From the NCBI GenBank assembly GCA_030612725.1, contig JAUWNJ010000004.1, forward strand, positions 62,001 to 126,000: a DNA stretch of 64,000 nucleotides, read 5' to 3'. The notes below the pieces were generated by a model that saw only the letters and a program-made list of their open reading frames with translations, had not been told where the DNA came from and ran no database searches. Both the position numbers and the translations under genes were made by a program. Below, piece after piece: positions 17,415 through 25,863 of the stretch. Each line of letters starts with the position of its first letter. Within the stretch, counting starts at the first letter, position 1. This DNA is from Planctomycetales bacterium (lineage in GTDB: Bacteria; Planctomycetota; Phycisphaerae; SM23-33).

Positions 17415-17843
17415 GTGGCCATAATTACCGACATCGCGGACGCCGTGGTAACCGAACTGGCCGGCGGGGCTTTCAGCCAGCCGGTAAGCGCCGTTCGCCG
17501 GGTGTTGCCCGTTTACGAACTGGCGGACCTGAAGGACCTGCGGGTAACGGTCGTGCCCGCTGCTATGGAAATCAGCGGCGCGTCACGAAGCCTCTCGCAG
17601 CACGACGTGCGGGTTGACGTAGGTATCCAGAAGAAGCTCGGCAAGAACCTTGATGCTGAGGTCGCTCTGCTGCTCGGGCTGGTCGATGAGATTGCCGAGT
17701 TCCTCAAGCGTCGGCCTCTGCAGGCAGCGCCCTGGGCGGTATGGGTGCGGACGGTCAACGAGCCGGTCTATGCCCCAGACCATCTGTCCGAGCAACGGGC
17801 CTTTACCAGCGTCCTGACGCTGACTTACAGGGTGCTGAAATGA
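17415..17843 (+). CDS. Tail terminator / minor tail protein
   Basis: 142 residues from a GTG. An N-terminal helix, then RVTVVPAAMEISGASRSLSQ and HDVRVDVGIQKKLG, ending with a strand-rich VLTLTYRVLK. The order joining protein, this, HK97 gp10-like, tube matches tail-completion genes in siphophages. Overlaps the next ATG as ATGA. Confidence 0.6.
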   Translation: MAIITDIADAVVTELAGGAFSQPVSAVRRVLPVYELADLKDLRVTVVPAAMEISGASRSLSQHDVRVDVGIQKKLGKNLDAEVALLLGLVDEIAEFLKRRPLQAAPWAVWVRTVNEPVYAPDHLSEQRAFTSVLTLTYRVLK

Positions 17844-18277
17844 TCGGCATGGTAGCGAAAAAGATGTTCTTCGACCGCAAGGCGGTTCGCTCGGCAGTGG
17901 ACCGCACGGCCCGGCGGGTTCTGAGCAAGTTCGGGGCGTTTGTGCGGCGAGGTGCGAAGTCGTCCATCCGAAAGCGGAAGCGGGCCAGTTCGGCGGGCGA
18001 GCCACCGAGCAGTCATAGCGGCCTGCTGAAGAAGTTTATCTTCTTCGGCTACGAGCGAGACCGTCGCAGCGTGGTAATCGGCCCGGCGAGGCTGAATCAG
18101 AAAATCGGCGACGCACCGCACGCATTGGAACATGGCGGTGTCTCGACTGTAGTCGAAGGCCTGCGGGGACGCCGCAGGAAACGACGTGTAAGGATTAAGG
18201 CCAGACCGTTCATGGGACCGGCCTTTGAGAAGGAAAAACCCAAGCTGGCCGCCATGTGGCGAGACAGCGTGAAGTAG
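17840..18277 (+). CDS. HK97 gp10-like head-tail connector protein
   Basis: 145 residues, very basic. FGAFVRRGAKSSIRKRKRAS and HALEHGGVSTVVEG followed by IKARPFMGPAFEKEKPKLAA match the pattern of gp10-like connector proteins, whose C-terminal ARPFMxPA block is a hallmark. It should sit at the neck between connector and tail terminator. Confidence 0.75.
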   Translation: MIGMVAKKMFFDRKAVRSAVDRTARRVLSKFGAFVRRGAKSSIRKRKRASSAGEPPSSHSGLLKKFIFFGYERDRRSVVIGPARLNQKIGDAPHALEHGGVSTVVEGLRGRRRKRRVRIKARPFMGPAFEKEKPKLAAMWRDSVK

Positions 18278-18289
18278 GAGACCAGGAAA

Positions 18290-18730
18290 ATGGCGACATA
18301 CGTATTGGGCATGAACGCCGGGTTGTACCAGGGCGCAGCCGGTGAAACCGACCCGGCCCTGATGACCGAGGTGGACAACGTCCGCGATGTAACGCTCAGC
18401 CTCGAAGCAGGCGAAGCGGACATCACCACGCGCGGCAACAGCGGCTGGCGAGCAACGGCTCCGACGCTGCGGGAGTGCAGCGTCGAGTTCCAGATGGTCT
18501 GGCGGCCGGGCGATGCCGTTTTCGACGCGATAAAGGCCGCGTTCCTCTCGGCCGGGACCGTCGCATTGGCGGTGCTCGACCAGAAGCGGACCATCACCGG
18601 AGCACAGGGTCCGCTCGGTGATTTTTCAATCACCAACTTCAGCCGTAACGAGGCGCTGGAGGAGGCCATCGTCGCCGACGTAACGGCCAAACTCGCTCGG
18701 TTCGAAGAATGGCACGAGGTGACCCCGTAA
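18290..18730 (+). CDS. Major tail tube protein
   Basis: 146 residues, mostly beta: DVTLSLEAGEADITTRGNSG, CSVEFQMVW and GDFSITNFSRNEALEEAIVA. Arrangement and length fit phage tail tube proteins that stack as hexameric rings. It precedes the tail chaperone and the tape measure as in other siphophages. Its stop overlaps the next ATG. Confidence 0.75.
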   Translation: MATYVLGMNAGLYQGAAGETDPALMTEVDNVRDVTLSLEAGEADITTRGNSGWRATAPTLRECSVEFQMVWRPGDAVFDAIKAAFLSAGTVALAVLDQKRTITGAQGPLGDFSITNFSRNEALEEAIVADVTAKLARFEEWHEVTP

Positions 18731-19200
18731 TGAAAACCTTCACTGATACCGCCGGACGAACCTGGAGCATAAGTCTCAACCTCGGCACTGCACAGCAGGT
18801 CAAGGACGCGCTGAAAATCGACCTGCTCCAACCGGAAGCGGGCGACCCGCCGCTGTTGACGCGGCTGGGCACAGACGAATTGCTACTCGGCGAAGTTATT
18901 TGTTGCCTGTTGGGCGGTCAGTTCGAGGCCCACAAGGTAACCGAAGCTGACGTGCGGGCGAGTTTTGACGGCGCGACATTACTGGCGGCGCAGAAGGCGT
19001 TCTATGAGGAACTAATCGATTTTTTCCGCCAGCGCGGCCGGGCCGACCGCGCCCGAGCCGTGGAGACACAGGCAAAGATGATCGAAGCAGCCGTCAAGGC
19101 CATCGAGACGCGGATCGAAGGTCTGGACATCGACGCGGCGATCCGTGGCGCGATGTCTGGTTCATCGCCGGAAGTCTCAGCGTCGATCCCCGACCACTGA
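18730..19200 (+). CDS. Tail assembly chaperone (gpG-like)
   Basis: 156 residues from the ATG overlapping the tube gene stop. DTAGRTWSISLNLGTAQQVK, then a helical body, and a Ser-rich end SGSSPEVSASIPDH. This end is overlapped by a second conserved-looking frame, the arrangement of G and GT chaperone pairs that recruit the tape measure during tail assembly. Confidence 0.7.
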   Translation: MKTFTDTAGRTWSISLNLGTAQQVKDALKIDLLQPEAGDPPLLTRLGTDELLLGEVICCLLGGQFEAHKVTEADVRASFDGATLLAAQKAFYEELIDFFRQRGRADRARAVETQAKMIEAAVKAIETRIEGLDIDAAIRGAMSGSSPEVSASIPDH

Positions 19201-19439
19201 CGCTGCGGCAGTTGCTCTGGATGGCCGAGGGCCACGGCCGCGACGAATGGGGCCGGACGGCGCTGCTGTGTGCGTTAATTGGCAACGCCCACCGCGACCC
19301 GAAAAAGGGCCGGGCGTTCAAGGTCGCCGACTTCGACCCGTTCGACCGCGAGCCAGGCGAAGTGATTGAAGTGGACACCGAGAACATCGGTCTGCTGAAG
19401 CAGGCCTTCAAGGTCTCCAATGGAAGGAGCGAGAGATGA
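19143..19439 (+). CDS. Tail chaperone second frame (probable frameshift extension)
   Basis: In the frame shifted by -1 from the chaperone, reading runs on after the first ORF and encodes WRDVWFIAGSLSVDPRPLTL then RQLLWMAEGHGRDEWGRTAL. The block WxxAGxLxxDPxPLTLRxLxxMAEG is conserved in phage genes at this spot. No ATG or GTG precedes the block in this frame; the first possible starts (TTG 19212, ATG 19221) would remove it. It is therefore probably made as a frameshifted extension. The exact shift site is not clear. The end overlaps the next ATG. Confidence 0.55.
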   Translation, partial: PWRDVWFIAGSLSVDPRPLTLRQLLWMAEGHGRDEWGRTALLCALIGNAHRDPKKGRAFKVADFDPFDREPGEVIEVDTENIGLLKQAFKVSNGRSER

Positions 19440-19561
19440 AAGTGCAATGGATTGCAGTAGCGGCGGCCGTGGCCGTGCTTCTGATCGTAACCGGCTGTAA
19501 CGGTACGGGCGACATGGGCGGACAACCGGTTTGGCGAACACCAAGTAGCCATGCACGTTGA
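19436..19561 (+). CDS. 41-residue phage lipoprotein
   Basis: Basic start, hydrophobic stretch AVAAAVAVLLIV, then the lipobox VTGC at residue 21, followed by a 20-residue polar tail. The ATG overlaps the previous stop (ATGA), GGAAGGAG precedes it, and its end overlaps the Mom-like gene by 11 bases. A processed product would be a 21-residue lipopeptide. Candidates are an Rz1-like spanin part or a superinfection-exclusion lipoprotein. No Rz partner is visible. Confidence 0.6.
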   Translation: MKVQWIAVAAAVAVLLIVTGCNGTGDMGGQPVWRTPSSHAR

Positions 19562-20291
19562 TTGCATAAACATGGACGAGGCCAAGCGGCTCTGCCTGCG
19601 GTGGCATTACAGCAACATCTTCCCACCGCACTGCATGGTGTCTCTGGGCTTCTACGACGACCAGGGCCTGGGCGGCGCTGCGATATGGGGCTGGGGAACC
19701 CGGCCACGCCACACTATCCAGAAACTCTTCCCCAGCCTGGACACGGGCGATTATTGGGAACTGAACCGGCTGGTCTGCCGGGATGAACTGCCGCGCAACA
19801 CGGAAAGCGAATTCCTGGCCGGGTGCGCGCGGTGGTTTAGGGCGAATCAGCCGGAGCGTGTGCTGCTGTTCACCTGGGCCGACGGGATTCGCGGCAAGCC
19901 GGGCTATGTCTATCAGGGGTCCAACTGGCTCTACGGCGGTTACATCACCACGGAAATCTACCTGACCGCCGACAACGAGCCGGTCCATCCGAGATTCATG
20001 ATTACCCGCTTCGGCACGCGCAAGAAAAGCGTCTGGACGGCGCTGGGGCTTCGGAAGGTCTGGGGCCGGCAGTTCCGCTATGTAAGGTTCCTCTGCGACC
20101 ACGCGACGCGAAAGCGGCTGCTGCGTGAGAGTTCATTCGAGTGGACGCAGATGTATCCAAAGCACGACGATTTGTTATGGAAAATTGATGCGGGCGAGGG
20201 GTCAAGAGAGACCCACAATCCCCCCAGGATTGAGAGGGCGGGGCAGTTCCGCCAGCCCGCTTTTACCGCTGCAATGCAAATGAAGGTGTAA
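19551..20291 (+). CDS. Mom-like DNA modification protein (GNAT fold)
   Basis: 246 residues. The opening DEAKRLCLRWHYSNIFPPH, the middle WELNRLVCRDELPRNTESEF and the diagnostic YADxxxG..YQxxNW-type block, here TWADGIRGKPGYVYQGSNWL, follow the Mom family. Mu Mom changes adenines in phage DNA to a methylcarbamoyl form and protects it from restriction. The fold is GNAT-like. The C-terminal 50 residues are extra and basic. It lies between tail chaperone and tape measure. Function is inferred from motif pattern. Confidence 0.7.
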   Translation: MHVDCINMDEAKRLCLRWHYSNIFPPHCMVSLGFYDDQGLGGAAIWGWGTRPRHTIQKLFPSLDTGDYWELNRLVCRDELPRNTESEFLAGCARWFRANQPERVLLFTWADGIRGKPGYVYQGSNWLYGGYITTEIYLTADNEPVHPRFMITRFGTRKKSVWTALGLRKVWGRQFRYVRFLCDHATRKRLLRESSFEWTQMYPKHDDLLWKIDAGEGSRETHNPPRIERAGQFRQPAFTAAMQMKV

Positions 20292-20297
20292 TAACGA

Positions 20298-22295
20298 ATG
20301 GCCTCCTCACGTGGAATTCGAGCCGGTCGCGCGTTCGTCGAGTTGTTCGCCGACGACAGCAAACTCGTGCGCGGGCTGCGCCGGGCCGAGAAGAAGATCA
20401 AGGCGTTTGGCAGCTCCATCCGCAACATGGGCCTGAAAATGGCAGGGCTGGGTGCGGCGATACTTGCGCCTCTGCTGGGCGCGGCTAAGGCGTTCAGTTC
20501 CATGGGCGACCAGATAGCAAAGATGGCCAAGCGGACGGGCCTATCGGTCGAGGCGCTCAGCGAATTGAAGTTCGTCGCCAGTCAGACCGGCACATCCATC
20601 GAGGCCCTCGAGACCGGCTTTCGCCGGATGCAGCGCAGTATTTATGACGCCGGGCGCGGACTATCGACGCAGACCGACGCGCTGGCCGACCTCGGACTGG
20701 CGTACAAGGACCTCAAAGACCTCGCGCCGGAAGAGCAGTTCAAGCTCATGGCCGAGGCAATCTCCCGAATCGAAGACCCCACGCGCAAGGCCGCTCTCGC
20801 CCAGGCACTGTTCGGCCGGGCCGGTACGATGATGCTGCCCATGATGGCCAAGGGGGCCAAGGGAATCGAGCAACTCCAGAAGGAAGCCCGTCGGCTGGGT
20901 TTGACGATGAGCAGTGAGGACGCAGCGGCGGCCGAGGAGTTCACCGACACGCTCGACGCCCTCTGGAAGGTCGTCAAGATGGGCGTCTTCCGCGTGGGTG
21001 CGGCCCTTGCGCCGGTCCTCAAACAACTGGCTGAGACGATTACCGATGTGGCCATGAAGGTCAGCGCGTGGATTCAGGCCAATCGCCAAATCATCGTAAC
21101 AGTCCTGAAAGTCGCGGCGGCTGTGCTGGCCGGTGGAATTGCACTGGTAGTACTCGGCACGATTATCAGTGGATTAGGCAGCGCCCTCGGCGGGCTAATC
21201 ACCATCGTTACGACGGTCGGAACGGTCTTCAAACTCCTGGCCGGCGTGATCGCCTTTCTGCTGTCGCCGATTGGCCTGGTTATCTCCGCCGTTGCGGCGA
21301 TGGGGGCATACCTTATATATGCGACCGGCGCAGGCGGCAAGGCGCTGACCTGGCTGGGCGAGAAGTTCGGTGTCCTCAAGGACGACGCACTCACCGCCTA
21401 TCAGGGCATCGCTGATGCGCTTGCCGCCGGCGACATCTCCCTGGCCGTCAAGGTCCTGTGGCTGACGCTGAAGATGGAATGGACGCGCGGCGTGAACTTC
21501 CTGGAGAAGGCTTGGCTGAATTTTCGGAACTTCTTCATCAAGATCGGCTACGACGCATGGCACGGCCTGCTGGCCGTCGTCGAGGTCGTCTGGCACGCAC
21601 TGGAGGTCGGCTGGATTGAGACCACCGCGTTCTTCGCCAAGGCCTGGTATGGGTTCGTGGGCTTCTTCGCCAAGACGTGGGAACGCATCAAGTCCGGTGC
21701 CAAAAAGGCCTGGAACTGGATCAAGAGCCTGTTCGACGATTCGGTCGATTTGGAGGCCGAGAACAAACTCGTCGAGCAGGAAAAGCAGCGGGCCATCTCG
21801 CAGATCGACGATGAGCAGCAACGCAAGACCGCCGAGCGGGAGGCTAAGCGCGAAGCGGAACGTCGTCGCGCGACAGCGGTCCATGAAGCGACGATGGGCG
21901 AGATTGGCCGGGAGAATCTCCAGAAGCACAGCGAACTCGACGCCGAATACGAGCGTCGCATGTCCGACAACGAGGCCGACCTGGCCAATGCCCGCAAGGA
22001 GTGGCGAGACGCCGTCGAGGAGGCCCGCAAGAAGCGCAAGGCAAAAGAGGCCGCCGGTCCGGACAAACTGGAAGGGGCCGATGACATCATCGCCAGGGCG
22101 AACCGCGCCATTGCCGGGATGGGCGACCTGCTCGGTCGCCAGGCCGCGAAGATCGGCTCGCAGGGAACGTTCGTCGCTGCCAACGTCCTGGGCCTCCAGA
22201 CCGGCGGCGTAACCGACCGCATGGCCAACGGTATCGACAAGATCGAAAAGAACACCCGCCCGCTACGGAACGCGGATAGGATGGCGTTCCAGTAG
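20298..22295 (+). CDS. Tail tape measure protein
   Basis: 665 residues. An N-terminal helical part (GIRAGRAFVELFADDSKLVR), then the recurring tape-measure block GLSVEALSELKFVASQTGTS. Three or more hydrophobic stretches lie at about residues 270-350 (VLAGGIALVVLGTIISGLG and others), and a long Glu/Arg/Lys coiled coil covers about 480-590. It sets tail length and may help DNA pass the membrane. Its last 55 residues reappear, inverted and partly changed, at 55680-55860. Confidence 0.88.
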   Translation: MASSRGIRAGRAFVELFADDSKLVRGLRRAEKKIKAFGSSIRNMGLKMAGLGAAILAPLLGAAKAFSSMGDQIAKMAKRTGLSVEALSELKFVASQTGTSIEALETGFRRMQRSIYDAGRGLSTQTDALADLGLAYKDLKDLAPEEQFKLMAEAISRIEDPTRKAALAQALFGRAGTMMLPMMAKGAKGIEQLQKEARRLGLTMSSEDAAAAEEFTDTLDALWKVVKMGVFRVGAALAPVLKQLAETITDVAMKVSAWIQANRQIIVTVLKVAAAVLAGGIALVVLGTIISGLGSALGGLITIVTTVGTVFKLLAGVIAFLLSPIGLVISAVAAMGAYLIYATGAGGKALTWLGEKFGVLKDDALTAYQGIADALAAGDISLAVKVLWLTLKMEWTRGVNFLEKAWLNFRNFFIKIGYDAWHGLLAVVEVVWHALEVGWIETTAFFAKAWYGFVGFFAKTWERIKSGAKKAWNWIKSLFDDSVDLEAENKLVEQEKQRAISQIDDEQQRKTAEREAKREAERRRATAVHEATMGEIGRENLQKHSELDAEYERRMSDNEADLANARKEWRDAVEEARKKRKAKEAAGPDKLEGADDIIARANRAIAGMGDLLGRQAAKIGSQGTFVAANVLGLQTGGVTDRMANGIDKIEKNTRPLRNADRMAFQ

Positions 22296-22352
22296 ACTGT
22301 TATTATGTCACAAGGTATTCATGTGTCCGCCTTCCGAGAAAGGAGCATATAG

Positions 22353-23213
22353 ATGGCACTAACAAAGGATGAGATAGAACGGCTGGTCGCAATTACATTC
22401 CGTGACCACTTGGATTCAAACTGGAAAATACTTCCCAATCACAGAGAATCGCCCGATTTTCTTCTTTCCAATCAGATGTCCACAATCGGCCTAGAGCTGA
22501 CAGAGTATCGCCAGCCTGGCGCTAAGGACAAAGCCGTAAACTACGATGGACAATTCAAGCGGTTTGTTCTGAATGCCTGGATTGATGATCCCAAAGTTAA
22601 TCACTGGTCTGTCAGTCTTATATACAGGCTGACGCAGGCGGGAGAAATGAACGGGCGTTACATGGTTCCACTCCCCCAGGAACGGGACAGTGCCATCGAG
22701 GAACTCAAAGAGTTGGTTTGCATTATCCCAACTCCTCATGATCAGCAGATGATTGAGGTCCGCTTCAGGCAAGACAACCTACGTTTGGCGAACTCTCCTT
22801 ACGGTTCACGATATCATTGGGTTGACGAGGTGGACTTTCCGATTCTCCATAAGTGCGTTGAGTCTTTCCGTTTTACTTACCACTCGGGACTCGTTCTAGG
22901 GTGGCCAAGAAGCAATCTCGATGTGGGTTGGTTGGGCGTGATAGAAAGCGATCTCATAGAACACGTCCAGAAGAAGCTTTCAAAGCTTCCAGACTACAGG
23001 CGGAACGTCCCTGCAGAAACGGAGATTCACCTTCTCATTTGGAGCAGTGGCCGATCCGTGACACAGCGTTTCGGCCCACAGCACATAGAGACCGTCCGCC
23101 AGATTGTAGCAGAGGAACAGGAACTGGGTGGCGATCAGTTTGATGCCGTTTGGTGGGGCTCCGATTTGCTCATGGACAATGGTACGAAGCACGAATTTGT
23201 GAAGTTGGCGTAG
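22353..23213 (+). CDS. Cargo protein with PD-(D/E)XK-like motif, 286 aa
   Basis: A GAAAGGAG ribosome site precedes the ATG. The motif SPDFLLSNQMSTIGLELTEY near residue 30 has the P-D...E-x-T layout of restriction-like nucleases, but with Thr in place of the usual Lys. Base composition is lower in GC than the tail genes on either side. The gene splits the tape measure from the next tail gene, a spot where a related phage copy carries other cargo. I therefore infer an accessory (moron) gene, perhaps for defence. No family name can be given. Confidence 0.6.
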   Translation: MALTKDEIERLVAITFRDHLDSNWKILPNHRESPDFLLSNQMSTIGLELTEYRQPGAKDKAVNYDGQFKRFVLNAWIDDPKVNHWSVSLIYRLTQAGEMNGRYMVPLPQERDSAIEELKELVCIIPTPHDQQMIEVRFRQDNLRLANSPYGSRYHWVDEVDFPILHKCVESFRFTYHSGLVLGWPRSNLDVGWLGVIESDLIEHVQKKLSKLPDYRRNVPAETEIHLLIWSSGRSVTQRFGPQHIETVRQIVAEEQELGGDQFDAVWWGSDLLMDNGTKHEFVKLA

Positions 23214-23294
23214 CGCCTGCAACAAAATCAAGCGATGACTCAGTACTGAGCGAAACAACGAGCGATCCCCTAACCAGGATCATACGAGGCACGG

Positions 23295-24104
23295 ATGCCT
23301 ACACTGACCGAAAAGATCGACAGCCGCGAGTGGACCACCGGCGAGAAGCCGACGGTTACAATGCACTACACACTCGACGGCACGCCCGACGACCTTACAG
23401 CCAAGATGCTCCTGCTGAACTCGACGCCCACCGAATACGACGGTCTGGTGCGCGACGAGTGCACGCTCGATCCGATCTTCGTCGATACCACCACCGGCCA
23501 GGGCAAGTGGGAATGCACGGTCCGCTACGTCGCTCCGGAAAACACCCAGCCGCCCGTCGGCGAGTCGTCCTTTTCCTTCGACACCGGCGGCGGTACGCAG
23601 CACATCACGCAGTCCATCACCACCGTCAGCAAGTACGCCCCGCCGGGCAAGACCGCTCCCGACTTCAAGGGGGCCGTCGGCGTTACGCACGACAACGTCG
23701 AGGGCGTGGACATTACCGTTCCGGTCTATAACTTCTCCGAGACGCACTACATCGATGATGGAGATGTGAACAAGGGTGCCTATTTTGCACTGACCGGCAA
23801 GACCAACAACGCCGCCTGGAAGGGTTTCGCCGCCGGCGAGGTCCTGTTCCTGGGCGCATCCGGCTCAAAACGCGGCAGCGACGACTGGGAAATCACCTTC
23901 CGCTTCGCCGCCAGTCCGAACAAGACCGGCCTGACCGTCGGCGACATCGTCGGCATCGACAAGAAGGGCTGGGAGTACATGTGGGTCCGCTACGCCGATG
24001 CCGAGGACGCCGTCGCCAAGGCCATAGTCAAGAAGCCGGTGGCCGTGTACGTCGAGAAGGTCTACGAGGACGGCGACTTCTCGACTCTGGGGATCGGGAC
24101 GTGA
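23295..24104 (+). CDS. Distal tail protein, 269 aa
   Basis: Beta-rich protein beginning LTEKIDSREWTTGEKPTVTM. It contains an inner 92-residue segment (about 92-183) absent from a second copy at 54747-55280 that is otherwise very similar. Located after the tape measure, so probably a baseplate or tip component. The stop overlaps the next GTG (GTGA). Family not recognised. Confidence 0.65.
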   Translation: MPTLTEKIDSREWTTGEKPTVTMHYTLDGTPDDLTAKMLLLNSTPTEYDGLVRDECTLDPIFVDTTTGQGKWECTVRYVAPENTQPPVGESSFSFDTGGGTQHITQSITTVSKYAPPGKTAPDFKGAVGVTHDNVEGVDITVPVYNFSETHYIDDGDVNKGAYFALTGKTNNAAWKGFAAGEVLFLGASGSKRGSDDWEITFRFAASPNKTGLTVGDIVGIDKKGWEYMWVRYADAEDAVAKAIVKKPVAVYVEKVYEDGDFSTLGIGT

Positions 24105-24895
24105 GCGACCACCTCAAGAAAGTCAAGTCCGGCGACGCGCTGGTCATCCCAGCCCAGACATTCAATACGTTTATCGACGCCGCCCGCGACTTCCGCAGCC
24201 GCCAGCAGGGACGCGCCCAAACCGCCCAACAGACCTTCCGTTCCAGCGGCATTATCCTTGTCAAGAACGCCAGCGGCTACGACCAGAACCGCTTCGCCGT
24301 CATCGGCATCGACTCACCCGTTATCACGCCGACGGACAACGAGGATGAATTCAAGAACCGCATTGCACTGCGCGGCGTTGTGCCGGTCGAGGATGAGCAC
24401 ATCGGGCGATTCGTGATCATCGCCGAGCCACTGGCTGACGGCGAGATTGGACGGGCATTCGCCCATGGTATCTGCCCGGTGAAGGTCAACGTGGAGGATG
24501 AAGCGCACACCTTCGCTGATATCGAAGACGCCCAGACTCAGTACCTGATTAGCGGCACGTCGGGTGCGGCCCAAATCCTCTGGGCCGAGTCCGGCATCGG
24601 TGAAGTCTGGGCCATCGTGCGACTCGGCGTCCCCTCCATCGGCACGCACGAGAACCCCAAGGTCCTCGGCGGCAGTGGCGAGACAGCCGACATCGAAGAA
24701 TGGGACGTTGATAACCAGGAGACCGGCTACGACGGCGTCCAGTTCAAGGCCATTCGGCTCTACTGGTCCGGCAATTCCGGCGACCCGGTCTATCAGTTCA
24801 TCCGCACGCCGACGTATGACTCCATTGGTCGTTTGGTCTTCGTCTCGTCCGAGGTGCGTAGCGTCGCCTTCGACACCGGCCCGTGTGAGGTATAG
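24101..24895 (+). CDS. Distal tail / tip protein, 264 aa
   Basis: GTG start overlapping the previous stop. The N-terminus SDHLKKVKSGDALVIPAQTF and NTFIDAARDFRSRQQGRAQ is almost identical to a relic at 53471-53698. The body is beta-rich with many Ile, Gly and Asp. This N-terminal block precedes tail tip proteins in other phages I associate with this type. Function inferred from location. Confidence 0.6.
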   Translation: MSDHLKKVKSGDALVIPAQTFNTFIDAARDFRSRQQGRAQTAQQTFRSSGIILVKNASGYDQNRFAVIGIDSPVITPTDNEDEFKNRIALRGVVPVEDEHIGRFVIIAEPLADGEIGRAFAHGICPVKVNVEDEAHTFADIEDAQTQYLISGTSGAAQILWAESGIGEVWAIVRLGVPSIGTHENPKVLGGSGETADIEEWDVDNQETGYDGVQFKAIRLYWSGNSGDPVYQFIRTPTYDSIGRLVFVSSEVRSVAFDTGPCEV

Positions 24896-24897
24896 CA

Positions 24898-25863
24898 ATG
24901 CCCGACACGATCAAAGCCGAAGGCGGCAATATCCTCACCCGGCCGACAGGCGGCGTGCTCGCCACCGACTGCAAGACCGGCTGTCGCATCACGCTGTACC
25001 TGGAAGACCAGCAGTGCTCCAGCACGCCGCGCGATGTAACCGTCAGGCTGACCGGCAGACTGTGTTACCGGATCGTCGAAGCGACGTCGTGCTTCGGCGC
25101 GGACCAAGCCATCAATATCTACGCCGCCGAGGATACGACCGTACTCGTCGAGTACATCGGCCGGGCCGGGGCGTGCTACCAGCGACTCCAGCCTCGAGTC
25201 AACGGCACAATCGTACTTTGGGACAGCGGCGCGGAATTGCTCCTGCCGTATGAGTCGGACACGATCACGCTCCAGGCCGATGACCGGCTGCAAATCTACA
25301 TGAACATCACGGGCGGCTGTGTCAACGGCGACCACGATGACCACGGCGGCCGGGCCGTCTGGTCGATTGACGGCTGCCCCGAGTGCGGTTTCTGCAGCCC
25401 GTGCATCAGGCACGACCAGGACGATGCGAGCCTCGCCATTGCAGGCGCGTGCTTGGGCAATCCCTTCTGGCAGAGCGGCCTGATACAGATGCACCCTGAC
25501 GCGCTGTTTTACTGCGAGGCCTGGGAAGGCCCGACGTGGGCGGGCGACTGCTGCTGGATTTGGGCGAACTACGTGGACATCTCCGAGTGGACGGCCCCCG
25601 GCTGGGTGTTTAACTGGGTGCTGATCGTCTGCTACGACTCGGCCACGGAAACCTATAACGCCAACATCTACGTCGGCAGCGACATCGACAACGGCGACCC
25701 GTGCGACTGGATGGTTGGCGATACCCCCGCATTCACAGCGGCCGATGTGGACGTAACCTGCGGGCCGGACGGCAAACTCCACGGCACATTCGACATGACC
25801 GGCCAGGACACCGGCTGGGGCGGCGGCGACGCCACCGGCTGCACAGCCACGGTGACAATATGA
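24898..25863 (+). CDS. Cysteine-rich tail protein, 321 aa
   Basis: Contains about 20 Cys residues, many in pairs or clusters (DCKTGCR, CPECGFCSPC, GDCCWIW, GDPCDW), and many Trp. High Cys plus Trp suggests a disulfide- or metal-stabilised beta domain exposed at the tail tip, perhaps for receptor binding. It follows the tip gene by two bases and overlaps the next ATG. No family recognised. Confidence 0.55.
   Translation: MPDTIKAEGGNILTRPTGGVLATDCKTGCRITLYLEDQQCSSTPRDVTVRLTGRLCYRIVEATSCFGADQAINIYAAEDTTVLVEYIGRAGACYQRLQPRVNGTIVLWDSGAELLLPYESDTITLQADDRLQIYMNITGGCVNGDHDDHGGRAVWSIDGCPECGFCSPCIRHDQDDASLAIAGACLGNPFWQSGLIQMHPDALFYCEAWEGPTWAGDCCWIWANYVDISEWTAPGWVFNWVLIVCYDSATETYNANIYVGSDIDNGDPCDWMVGDTPAFTAADVDVTCGPDGKLHGTFDMTGQDTGWGGGDATGCTATVTI

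Noticed and set aside
19020-19026. Slippery heptamer T TTT TTC as the chaperone frameshift site
   Set aside because: Slipping here would replace a plausible helical segment with a Pro/Arg-rich one for 40 codons. Kept only as a possibility in the findings.
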